Assembly: GCF_002865645.1 (NCBI RefSeq)
Contig: NW_020194552.1
Location: 744,001 to 808,000, forward strand
Reading direction: 5' to 3'
Length of the DNA stretch: 64,000 bases
Source: Hyaloscypha bicolor E
Lineage: Eukaryota; Ascomycota; Leotiomycetes; Helotiales; Hyaloscyphaceae
The notes below the pieces were generated by a model. It searched no databases. It saw only the letters and a program-made list of their open reading frames with translations, and was not told the DNA's origin. Positions 48,657-58,960 of the stretch are shown here, one piece after another. How positions within the stretch are numbered: the stretch's first letter is position 1; each line of letters begins with the position of its first letter. A program made the translations under genes and the position numbers.

Positions 48657-49547
48657 TAGAAACTATAGCGTTTATTTAAGCCGTTATTTAAAAGATGAGC
48701 AAAGTAAAGAAAGAAAATAAGACAAAAGTTCTTATATAATGAAGCTAGTAAACGATAGCTTATAAGGGCTTGTAATACTTATAAAGAATAAAAGCTCTTA
48801 TAAATTATAAAGCTAATAAATAAATATCTTATAAAGACTTTATAATACTTATAAATATTATTAGCTATATAAGCTAATAAAGAATATTTGGGCCCCGAGT
48901 ATTTTAAAGTAATAGGGGAATTTTAAATAAATATATATTATTAAAACTTTAAATAATAATATATTAAGCTATTATAAATTCAGTTATAAATATTACTAAT
49001 ATTACTATATTACTTGCGCTATATTTATAATTATATATAATATTATATAACTAAATACTTAATTATATTTTAATTTATTAAGTCTTTAATTATTATATTA
49101 GGTTTATTATTATACCGAGTACTTAAAGCTTAGCCTAAAACTTTAGCTAAAACTAACTTATAATAACTTTAAAATAATAGTTATTATATTAGTTTATTAT
49201 ATTTATCGGCCCGTTATACTTATTATAAATTATGCAAAGAAACTAATTACATATTTATAATAGTTAAAAAGCTAGTATATAGCTAGTATATTACCTATAA
49301 GATCTTTAAAGTACTTTTCTTTAATATTTTCTCTTTTTAATATCTTTACTTCTTGTATATTATTTATATTACAAATTACTTATAATTAATATTTATTATT
49401 TCTACTTTTATTTATTTAAAGCAGTTTTATTATTATTTATATTTATAACTTGTAAGTCTTTCATTACTTTCTATATTTGAATACATTCTAGTAATATAAT
49501 AAATATTATTAAAAAGCTAAATGTAGTTTCTTATATTATAGGCCGAG
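48657..49547. other. AT-rich (RIP-like) block upstream of the small secreted peptide gene
   Basis: About 0.9 kb of very AT-rich sequence with stops in all frames, like the transposon block at 1-26.5 kb. I can identify no element termini. It separates two parts of the same transporter gene, so it probably derives from an insertion. Confidence 0.6.
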
Positions 49548-49766
49548 ATGCATTTCTCAAAATTATTTTTGGTCTCTATATACCTCTATATCGGTATAGC
49601 AAATGCTAGCGTATTAGCAAAGCGGAAGACTTGTGGTGCTTCAGCTGATGCCGTGGCCTGTATGTACAAAGCGTCATGTACCGTCGGTGCTGCGAGCTGC
49701 CATGGCCATTTCCTCTGGCAAACTTGTTATTGTTGGGGGGGGACAGTGTCGTGTGGGGGATGTTAG
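49548..49766 (+). CDS. Small secreted cysteine-rich peptide (effector or antimicrobial candidate)
   Basis: A 72-residue single-exon ORF from ATG 49548. Residues 1-20 are a clear signal peptide (hydrophobic core LFLVSIYLYIGIA, Ala-x-Ala-type end). LAKR at 23-26 offers a Kex2-type processing site, which would release a ~46-residue peptide. That peptide has eight cysteines (29, 38, 44, 51, 60, 62, 69, 72), suggesting four disulfides, with a Cys-Tyr-Cys pair and a terminal CGGC. No family is recognised; effector, defensin-like and killer-type peptides are all possible. It keeps a clean reading frame and near-normal codons directly beside an AT-rich block and between fragments of a dead transporter gene, suggesting selection or recent arrival. 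Confidence 0.75.
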   Translation: MHFSKLFLVSIYLYIGIANASVLAKRKTCGASADAVACMYKASCTVGAASCHGHFLWQTCYCWGGTVSCGGC

Positions 49767-49972
49767 GGGACTATCACAGAGTAACTAGGTCAAAGGGAGA
49801 ATTACTATACTACGAGTTGTGATATAGCTAGGCAGCCGCAGGCACGTACGGGGCACAAGTGGCAGGTGCCTGCCTTAGCAGGGTTAACTTGTTCTATTAA
49901 CCAGATATTTCAAACGCAAGAAATGATCCGAGATGTTTTTAATAACTCCACATTCCTCTTCCCTCACTATCT

Positions 49973-50398
49973 TTGCCTTCCAACCTCAAGGCGCAGTCCA
50001 TCTGCAGCCGGCAAGTGACCAAGAACGCCTACGTACACTTCGCCATCCCGGCACTCGAGGCAGGCATCGTCTCGACGCTCGGAGCTAGCCCGCTCAGCCA
50101 TTATATGCATCGGTTTCCACAGATCGACACGCCTGAAAAACTGGCAAGTATCGTGCAGGCCGGACACGAAACGTATAAGCACTGCTTTTCCATTCTCTAT
50201 CTAATCTCGATTGCGTTTGGGAGCGCGGCTATTATCGTATTGGTGTTTCTTAAGGACTTTGAGAGGTATATGAATGATCATGTTGCGGGTATATTGCGAG
50301 AAATAAATGACGGCGTTCTTTTTCATGTGCGCCGATGGAATGAACTAAGAATACATTATAATATACAAGTTGGAATTTCTCTATTGGTAACATGTTGA
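49973..50398 (+). pseudogene. MFS transporter (TRI12-like) fragment, C-terminus
   Basis: The frame has no ATG. It reads RQVTKNAYVHFAIPALEAG, then HETYKHCFSILYLISIAFGS and VFLKDFERYMNDHVAGILRE, the last transmembrane segment and cytoplasmic tail of TRI12-type transporters. The bases just upstream (49,930-49,970) may be a further frameshifted piece (DVFNN). With 48416-48656 it makes up two separated parts of one gene; roughly the intervening four or five helices are gone. Confidence 0.75.
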
Positions 50399-52714
50399 AG
50401 TCCCAATACACAACTTCTTATAAGTGAGTGTTGGGGAAATTTGCAAAGAAGGGCGAGGAAAATGATACCCGTGAGAAATTCCTCTTGCTCTTACTTATTT
50501 CTCTCACGGCTACCGTAGAGAGATACGGTAAACCATTTAGGAAGCACTAGCTGTCAATATCTCGGATGATGCTTGCTGACTTGGCAGCCGGCAGACAAAC
50601 ATTAGGCTCAAAGCCCTGACTATCTTCTTTCAGTGCATCATCCACTTTATCACAGCCTACTCAAGGCCTGAATTCTTCATTCCTTCGACCTTAGATGTGA
50701 ATCAAAATCTTGGCACCCTTTCGCAACATCCGGGCAAAGAAAACCGTCGCGTTCCCAAGACCACTTCTGAGATTCCACAGCATGTAGCTGTTTCCCGTTT
50801 CGTCAAAACCAACGTTCAAATTGCTGGGAGAGCAAACGTGCCTGAGCACCAGACTAGACCTGATTCCTGGCCATGTCGCGCTTCGGCCAGCTTCGCTACT
50901 CGTACTACCCCCCCACCCCCCCCTTTGAATACTTACAGTGGGTCCTTTAGTAACGCCACCCTGAAACCTCGTTTATAACCCCCAACTAGGAAATATCAGG
51001 TGCTCTCCAGAATCGCTATTGGCCATACACCCTTGAGTTGGTCGGTGCAGGAGTGGTGTTATCCCAGGACCCGCTGTAAGTATTCAAGGGGGGGGGATAG
51101 TAGTTATCGCCGAGACATATCCGTGTTGCCTATAGCAGAGAGGTCACTAAAATCAAGTCCTCTTCACTCAAGGATTGTCTAAATATTAGAGAACTCAACA
51201 CATCCCAAACAACGTACATCCGCGTCCGAGTCGCTTTCTATCTCCTAGCTGCGCCTTACTCATCGGGAACAAAGACAGGACAAGCAGGATGCTTCTAGTT
51301 CAGACCGAATTCATCGCTTTATCTAGCTACTCCAACAGAAAGCATAGCAGCAAGACTGAAACATAAGCCAAGTTCTCTCATGGAGCCGGAGAGTCTGGTC
51401 ATGTGACTATACCCTCTGTCATGTGACTATACCGTCGTACTTAAAACAACTCGATCTGAAATGGCTAGTGGCGAAAAAAAAACTTTAAATGTATTGCAAG
51501 GAAAGCATACTGGTATAGAAGGTCTGGCATTAGCTAATCTGAGGGTATGCTTTGCGGCGTTGGCTACTACAAGCACGTGACGTGACGGAATCGGGTTTTC
51601 CAACGGCTTTCTCTGGGATCCAGGTAGGGATGGTCAGACTTGTAATATATAATTTATATCATAACACCGATTGGCGTAATTATGTAATAACGGTCTCGCC
51701 GTTATTATGATTTATGAAATCAAGTATAATTTACGCATAAGTTAGGCATAAATTAAGCAAATTTGGGCGTCTCTGTTCGTTAAGGGCAGGGTACCCAAGT
51801 ACCCATTCTCCCTTACGAGCTAGCCTTTCCATAATAGGTTAGCGTGTAAAAATAATGTCAAAACGCATTTTCTCGGTTATATTACATTATTATATAACGA
51901 CTGTCCAAATTATAATTCTTACATCCCTAGATCCAGGAACCCGGAGAAAAGAGATGACGAGCAAACGAAGAAAAGATCAGCCACTTGCCTTTAAAGCCGC
52001 ACAGTCCGGACTTCTCCAAGGAAACACTCCGCGAAAGCTTGCAGAGCCCCTGAAATTGACGAGTGGATGAGCAGGACTGGGGCGGCACGCTGAGAGAAGG
52101 CTGAAACTCCACAGACCATGGCTCTGAGCAGCTTGGAACAACTGAGATGTCTCTTCTTGAGACTCCAACACCTACACTTGCACCGTCCAGCCCCAACATA
52201 TCTGAGGTCTTGGTGCAAGAGTGAAGCCTCTCACCTCGACGTTTCACAATCAGCCCTCGGCCTCGGAACGTAAGAGACGAACTCCTGGGCCTCCCCACGT
52301 GCAGCGCTAAGCCCTTTTCCTCCACGGCTCGTCAATCTCCTGCATTCCGCAAACGCCGATTGGCGCTCGCTTGTGCGTGCGCCGTGCGGTGACGTGCGGC
52401 AGCGCAGCGCAGCGCAGCGCAGCGTAATTCAGGTCCGTGCCTGTGCGCGCCATCACATCGCGGTGTTTGCTTTGCTGACGGGCGCAGGGAGCAAGTGCGG
52501 GCCAAGGTCCGGCCCACCCAATCGTGAGCTCATCCCCTCTGGCTCCCTCAGCTGAGCTCCAGTCCCCCCTCCCCCTTCAAATTCCCTCCCCTCGTCTTTC
52601 ATCCCATCTGCATCAACACCACACACGCGCATACACCGCACACACCGCACCTACCCACCTACCTCCGGCCTTCACTTCGCCCGTTCGTTGCGATCGAGAT
52701 ACAGAGAAGACACA
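50399..52714. other. Intergenic region with inverted and direct repeats
   Basis: No gene is supported. It contains an inverted repeat (50916-51096), a doubled GTCATGTGACTATACC (near 51400-51440), an AT-rich patch with a small hairpin (51686-51706), and a (GCAGC)n run near 52398-52425. The last few hundred bases are pyrimidine-rich, as in a promoter and 5'-UTR. Confidence 0.5.
50916..51096. repeat. Inverted repeat with ~30-bp arms
   Basis: The arm CCCCCCCTTTGAATACTTAC... (50916-50946) is mirrored at 51066-51096 (AGGACCCGCTGTAAGTATTC...), with one or two differences and a 119-bp spacer. This could be a MITE terminus pair or a foldback. Confidence 0.65.
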
Positions 52715-53517
52715 ATGTCGACGAGAAAGAGAAAGCAGGACGAGGAGCTCGTTGCGCTGCCGAGCGACGAGAGCGAGGAGGAAGAGGAGTGCGTACATCT
52801 GCCTTACCCCTCCCATCACCCTCGCACCGCAGCGCATCAGCAAGGCTTCAATTGTCATCTCCGCAGCTCCAGAGCCCGTCGCAGCGCTTCAATGCGTCGT
52901 GTTGCTGATGCTGCTGCCTCTTTGCGCCCGGAACGGCTGCCTTCCAGCTAGTCAGTGTAGCTGAGCTGCCTGGCGATTCCAACCACAGGGACCACCGCGG
53001 AGTGTCAGAGCTGACAAGCGTGTTTGTGCAGGTACGAGGACTCTGATGTCGAGGAGATCCTTGATGAGGATGATGAGAGCGAGGAGGAAGATGGGAGTAG
53101 TGAGGAGATCGAGGAAGAAGGTATGCTATGCGGGATTTTATTTTTGCCCCCCTGTTTTCGCGCCTTCAACGCCAATTATACACTCTGGAGTTGGGAGCAT
53201 CCAACTGATAGCAAGCAGAAGTCCCTCCCGCTAAGAAGCGCAAGACTGAGCAGCCTGCTGCCGTCCAAAAGCTTCCTGTCGCCAAAGTCGCATCTAACGG
53301 CAAAGATACCAAAGCCGCTCCAGCCGCCAAAGCTCCAGCCGCCAAAGACGTTTTAGATGACGAGGAGGAAGATTTTGATGAGGAGGAAGAGGACGAGGAG
53401 GAAGACGATGGAGCGCTGCCTGTTAAAATGGCAAAGGCTGCTAAAGGCCGTGTCGAAGCGCTGGACGATTTCGGGGAAGACGATGAAATCAGCGCAGTGG
53501 AAGACGATGAGGACTGA
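52715..53517 (+). CDS. Small acidic, probably nuclear protein (three exons)
   Basis: Exons are 52715-52788, 53032-53120 and 53219-53517, giving 153 residues. Intron 1 has GTGCGT and GCAG ends with a CTGAC branch; intron 2 has GTATGC, CTGAT and CAG. Both joins keep frame. The protein starts MSTRKRKQDEELVALPSDES and is dominated by Glu/Asp runs. It has one basic stretch (PPAKKRK, a nuclear-localisation-like motif), an Ala/Pro/Lys repeat (APAAK), and an acidic end (DDFGEDDEISAVEDDED). No catalytic motif is present. A histone-chaperone-like or nucleolar role is a guess from composition only. Confidence 0.75.
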
Positions 53518-54095
53518 TCGTACGGTCCTCAAAACAGTGCATGGTGCAACGACAAACACGGGTCTCGGGATGGAAAAGGATAAGGCGCGGAGGGATATTT
53601 GCTGGATAATAAATGGAAGGACTGGGAAGGAAGGAAAAGAGGGGAACAGGGGAGGAACATCTTCTCCATCTCACTGATCTGGCATTGGCACTGTAGACGT
53701 GGCTCTCTCCGGTTTCGCTCCTGTGATTTTTGCTTTTTAGATCTCCTATGCAGTCCGCCTCTCCCCATTAGTGCTCTAGTACTCTTATCAATAAAAGTTT
53801 CTGTCCTCCTCGTCCGTTATTCAGCACTTTTCTCAATCCATCCTCACCTTCGCTTTGCCTTCCCCAAAACGGTACCCGGCCATCCCAAAGCGGGTGCGGC
53901 TGAGGGCCGGCCCCTTCGTTCTAGAATGGCGTTTGGTCTGGAGGGCGAGGCTGATGGGTTTCGTGTCTCAGATCGGGGCAACCTGAGACGTGTGACTGGG
54001 TCCTTCGTGTCTTGGCAGGGTCCCCCCCAAACAAAAAGTTCAATGCGGGTATCTCGGAGTCAGCTCGTCACATCTCCCAGCCCTTTCTTTCCTGA

Positions 54096-54134
<39 letters not shown>

Positions 54135-54395
54135 TTGCCCAACTTTCCTTTCCTACCTTTGATTGAATTGGCTATTTGATTCACCTGTCGTTACGTTCAA
54201 GCAATTTCGGAGAGGGAGTCTCTCTGGGCAATCGCTTTGGGTAAAGAGTTAGAGTTTGCCAGCGACGAAGCGAAGCGAAGTGGAGCAGTTCTCATTCTAC
54301 TTGATACCTGGGAAATTTCCTTGCGACGTTCCCTGCGACGATCACGATCTTTCCACGCATACATACATACTCTCGCTTTTCGTATCCTTTCAACA
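53518..54395. other. Intergenic region with a TC microsatellite
   Basis: It holds the 3' end of the acidic-protein gene and the promoter of the next. A (TC)n run lies at 54103-54130, a common feature of fungal promoters. No separate gene is supported. Confidence 0.5.
54103..54130. repeat. (TC)n microsatellite
   Basis: A run of about 14 TC dinucleotides in the promoter region of the 492-residue protein gene. Confidence 0.9.
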
Positions 54396-55948
54396 ATGGT
54401 TTCTCTCACCATGTCCATGTTCGCATCGCGGCCACAATCCAGCAACAATCTCGAGACGGCGGAGACGGAGAAGGCAGCGAATATGGACCGGCGCTTCTCG
54501 TTGCTATTTACCGGCAGTACCTCCGCTCAGCCTCTGCTTACGGTCCCACCAGCTGCGCAAGAGGCTGCGCAGCAGCAAAAAGACGACGTACCCCCACCAG
54601 AAAGAAAAACTTCCCCTTCCAATGCATCGGCGAGTTCACAAGATATACCAACGAGAATAAAGATGGACCGCCGATTCTCGACACTCCTTTCCCTTCCCGC
54701 GCTGTCGACCCCTCCACAATCTCAACATGGCGAGAAGGAGCTCGCCCTGTCTACGAAATCGTCAAAGAGAACCATACACTCTCTCCTCCGCCGAGTTTTC
54801 TCCCTCAGCTCCACTCCCACTTCCACGCCCTTGTCCAGACCCGCCACATCCGGAGAAGCAATCCCAATACCAACACCAGAAGACCTCGGGTCCCGTCTCT
54901 GGGCCGATCTACTCGACTCCTCTCCCTCCTTGGCTTCATCCTCACCACCTACAAGATCCAACACACAGACCGTGCAACGCTCACACACCGTCATCGTGCC
55001 CGCGCCAGCCAGCTCCTTGAAACTGCAATCTCGATCACGGTTCTCGCAGGCCTTGAGAGGAGGTAGTGGGAAGAAAAAGAATGGAGGGAATGAGAATCGG
55101 GAGCCTGAGGTGGTGGGGATATTGCAGAGCAGAGAAAGGAGGGAGGGGAAGCAGTTTGGTGGCAGGAGGGCGGATAGCAAGTTCAGCTCCATCACCTCGC
55201 TGCCCTCCTTACGATCTCTGGCATTGCCTACTCGGGATTGCTCCAGCAGCAATGGAACAATCACCGTCTCGGCGACCTCGCTCATTCTCCTTGAAGGCTG
55301 TGTGAGGAGAGTAAGGAGGGGGTTAAAGCACCAAGGTATATCCCTCCATCTCCCCGCCGTTTCCGGAACCACGAAAAATGAACCCCGAAATCAAACTGAC
55401 CCGTTACAGAATACCTAACCAGCCATCTGTCCAATAATCTGGTGTTTCTGTTCGGCAGGAAGGAGACGCAGATCGGCATGCTGAAGAGACTTCGAAGCGA
55501 GGAAAAGACCTCCCTGACTTCCGCACTCTTCCGAATCAAAGAATCAACCGGCCGCACCTTCCTCCGGAAAGCCGTCTTCCTGCAACGCTCGCAAGAACTC
55601 GTCGCCCAACTCTCCGCCCTCCTCTCGAGATCCAAACCCGGCCCATCAGAAGACCCAGAACCAGAAACAGGAGCGGAATCAAGCATGGTCGAGGTAGAGG
55701 ACAATATCTTCGATTTGCTGGCACTGCTGAGAGAGGATCTCAAGACGCAGCGCGAACTCGATCGCCATCTGCACGACACGTTGCTCGAAGCGGCGCGGGA
55801 GAAGAAGTGGGCCGGGAGTGCCGGGGAGAGGAGTCTGATGCGGAAGTTTGTTGGCTTTGTCGAGGGGAGGATGGGTGCTTTGGGCGTGGCTTATGGGAGG
55901 CTTGAGGGGCTGGTGGGGAGGATGGAGGGTGTTGAGAGGGGTGTTTAA
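54396..55948 (+). CDS. Unknown fungal protein, disordered N-terminus and helical C-terminus (two exons)
   Basis: Exon 1 is 54396-55335 and exon 2 is 55410-55948, giving 492 residues. The 74-nt intron has GTATAT, a CTGAC branch and ACAG, and joins ...GLKHQ to EYLTSHL in frame. The first ~300 residues are Ser/Pro/Thr-rich and low complexity, with the motif MDRRFS occurring twice (MDRRFSLLF, MDRRFSTLL). The exon 2 half is helical and charged (FLFGRKETQIGMLKRLRSEE; later LREDLKTQRELDRHLHDTLL), suggesting a coiled-coil interaction domain. There is no signal peptide or membrane segment. No family recognised. A poly-G run at 55974-55989 follows the stop. Confidence 0.75.
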
Positions 55949-58108
55949 TGGGTAAGGGATTGGATGGTGCTAATAGGGGGGGGGGGGGAAGGGGAACGGG
56001 GGGAATGGATTGCATTTCAGGCGTTTTTTGATGTTGGAGCGAGCGAATCATAGAGCGAGCGTGTTTGGTTAATGCATGGTGTTTGGAGTTTTCTCAGGAA
56101 GCGAGCTTCGTCCTTTTCTGGCTAGGGATTTGGGGATAGATACCTGCATTCAGCAATGATTACGATTCGAGACGCCTCGTCCTGCTGTTTTTTCCGTCTT
56201 TGACTTTCGTCCCTCAGTTGCTCCTAAGTGGGGATTACAAATACCTTTCCAACAACCTCCAACCTCCTTCGAAAAGCACCTCCGATCTAGAGCTTCGGCA
56301 CTGCGAAGTCCGAGTCAGCCTTTCTCGAGACTCGAAGGAATACCCAGGGTGCAGGGGGCGGGGCGGGGCGCATGGATGGTGCGGATGCAGCTCGATGGAT
56401 GTGCGGCCGCAGGCGGCTGCGATGAGCAACAGAACAGAACTGCGATTACCACATCCTCCCTCCCGTCATCAAAGGCTTCTTACATAAGGAGCAGACTCAC
56501 TTGCTATTCGGCAAGCCAGATTCCCGGGTCGTGGGGGCGGAGAGCGGCCGTTGTATAGGGCTGAGTATTCTTGTTTACTAGTAGGGGTATTGCAACGCTG
56601 TCGGCTGGTACTGGAGTCGACGTCTATTAATAGTCCGTCCTGCGCGATCCTAAGAACTTCGACTCGTCAGCGGAGTGTATCCTTGAGTGCTGGCTTGAAG
56701 AAAGCCCGTTTCGTGACTGGTTGGAGACGAGTCTGCAGGTTAGTAGTGGTCCGAGGGGTGTTTGGGGAGGAGGTGGGTATGGTTCTTTTACCCATGACTT
56801 TCCATGTTTTGCAATTTTGAGGGGGGGAGAAGAGTGTTGTTAATATTTTGTTGAAGCCGGTGTAGCTGGATATGCAGATGGTTCTCGTGAAAGTGTTTCG
56901 GTCGTATGATATGGTTTGGTTCAATGGTGATGAGGGGTCCGAGAGAGATAGTAAGGGGTAGAAGAGAAGCGGGATTTGAGGGCCGCGCTGAAGGATGTCA
57001 AAGGGAATTGGAGTTTGAATGTTTTGTGTGTATAAAGACATTTTCCTAAGAAAAGAGAAGGAGAGCGAGGTAATATATTTGCGGGCTGTCTTCTCGGGAC
57101 ATCACATGATCTACCACGTGACCAGAGGCCCAAACTCCACCACCACAGTACTTATATATATAAAGTTAAGTAAAGCAAGTAGAAAATGAATACTAGCTAT
57201 CAATTCTATTATAGTAAGGTAATAGCTAAATGAGGCTAGAATAATCTTTATTTTTGTGCCATAACGCGTCGCCTTCTCTATAGTCACGTGTAACACCACG
57301 TGACCAAGTATTCAATTATAATTTAATCACTAGGGTTCTGACTTAATATAATTTAATACCGGTCGATAATTATAATTAATTAAATTATTTGATATACTAG
57401 AACTTGCATTCTGGAACATGCGATATTTCTTTAAGCTAGTAGCTAATTTATAATATTACTTAAGTTAATTACTATTATTAATTAGCGAGAATAATAATAT
57501 ATAAACACCTGTCTTTGTTTATATCCTCCTCCCAATAACTTGCCAGGCACTCACTAGGCATATTTCTAGTATATACCTAACCTTTATTATTAAGAAGCAT
57601 ATAAGAAAGTTAGAATGCTTTGCTATTGCTATTGCCCTAGTATATGCTAACCCTAACCCGTAGGGCCTTTACGCTTTAATATATCTCAATGCGGGGTGCT
57701 CTCACTGCCCCCCCAACCCTCCGGGACTCACCCGGACCCTAAGACCCCTCGCAAGCTCGGGACTCATCCGAAACTTCCTAGCCCGGATATATGCAGAGTA
57801 CAAGGGGAGCATATACGAAGCATATACGAAGCATATGCATAAAATATGGCTGCCACAAAACCTATTCATTTGCTCGGCTAGCTGTCTCGCTTCTTTAAGC
57901 AATAATAGTGATTAGCAAATAAACCGACATATGCAAAGTTTGGTGATAGTGATCGGCTTGAGCGGTACTATGGATCAACTAAAACCTCCATTCCTCCACT
58001 GATGCGGTCTTCCGAAAGACACTTCAGCATTCCTCGTCCACCCTCTTAATATCGAAACTTCCTTTCATTTGTTTTGGTCGATCTTCAAAAACGTCATTAT
58101 CTGCTATC
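55949..58108. other. Intergenic region with AT-rich transposon-like patches
   Basis: The poly-G tract at 55974-55989 is followed by about 1.1 kb of normal composition, then AT-rich stretches at about 57,150-57,640. CCACGTGACCA occurs at 57113-57123 and again at 57296-57306, bracketing an AT-rich patch. An 11-bp unit (AGCATATACGA) is repeated about three times near 57,807-57,839. No coding frame is supported. Confidence 0.5.
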
Positions 58109-58960
58109 ATGGGTTGCTTCCCTAGTATTCATCGTTTGCGGACCCGGAATCCGCCATCTCTCACCAGAGACGAAAGCTCGTCAAAACCATTCGATTCCGA
58201 TTCCCACTCCGGCAATTCTCACTCCTCGCCAGAATCCTCATTCGGACTCAAATCGCCAACTATTTCAATTGAGCTGCCGTCTCCCTCCAAATCAAGTTCT
58301 GGCGGACCCGCGGAATCTATCAAAGCCGAGAAAAAACCACTTGATCTCCCCGTCAACGAAATGAAGGAGAAAATGGCGGCATTGACCTCTTCCATTCAAG
58401 ATTACGAAGCCGAGACAACAGAGCACGGAGAAAGATCGATCTCAGATCTGGACGCCATCCTCGACATCATCTCAGAGAATAGTTTGGTGTATACGCAGCT
58501 CGAAATTTTGAGGTCGCACATCAACTCTTCATATAAGGAAAAACAAATTGTTTTCCTTGCCCATTTCCAACCCGCAATTGAAGAGCTTCATGCACGATGG
58601 AAAGATTTTCTGAGGCTCGGTGAAGCGGAGCAGCGCGAGATGGCACACACGCAACGTCGGGACTCATGTTTGATGCGAATGTTCACCATCTTGAGCAACT
58701 TAAGGAGAGCGTGCGATAATCAACGAGATTCAGATATCAAGATTGAGCGAAAGATAGGGTCGCAATTTGACGATGTATTGGGGGGTCTCGTGGATATAGG
58801 AGCTCAAGAAGCCGCTTTGAAATGGAGAATCCTAGAGATGGTGATTGGGAAGAGAAGAGGGGAGGGAGAAGCAAGGCTGGACGGAATCTTGGGGTACGGC
58901 ATAAAAGTTAGTGGGTTGCTTGTGGACGCCATTGAGGCATTGAGTGAAGAAGAGGAGTGA
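58109..58960 (+). CDS. Unknown protein with N-terminal Met-Gly-Cys and helical C-terminus
   Basis: A single-exon 283-residue frame from ATG 58109. It starts MGCFPS, so Gly2 and Cys3 could be N-myristoylated and palmitoylated, which would put it on a membrane surface; this is inferred from sequence only. Residues ~10-85 are Ser/Pro-rich and disordered; from ~85 the sequence is charged and helical (EMKEKMAALTSSIQDYEAE ...), ending in EEEE. No enzyme motif, signal peptide or membrane helix. No family recognised. It lies between an AT-rich patch and the large gene, on the same strand as both flanking genes. Confidence 0.7.
   Translation: MGCFPSIHRLRTRNPPSLTRDESSSKPFDSDSHSGNSHSSPESSFGLKSPTISIELPSPSKSSSGGPAESIKAEKKPLDLPVNEMKEKMAALTSSIQDYEAETTEHGERSISDLDAILDIISENSLVYTQLEILRSHINSSYKEKQIVFLAHFQPAIEELHARWKDFLRLGEAEQREMAHTQRRDSCLMRMFTILSNLRRACDNQRDSDIKIERKIGSQFDDVLGGLVDIGAQEAALKWRILEMVIGKRRGEGEARLDGILGYGIKVSGLLVDAIEALSEEEE

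Noticed and set aside
52524..52964. 146-residue ORF overlapping the acidic-protein gene
   Set aside because: It runs through the predicted intron 1 in another frame, starts without ATG support, and has no motif.
57649..57665. CCCTAACCC-like string suggesting telomere repeat
   Set aside because: One short occurrence only; no array and no other subtelomeric sign.
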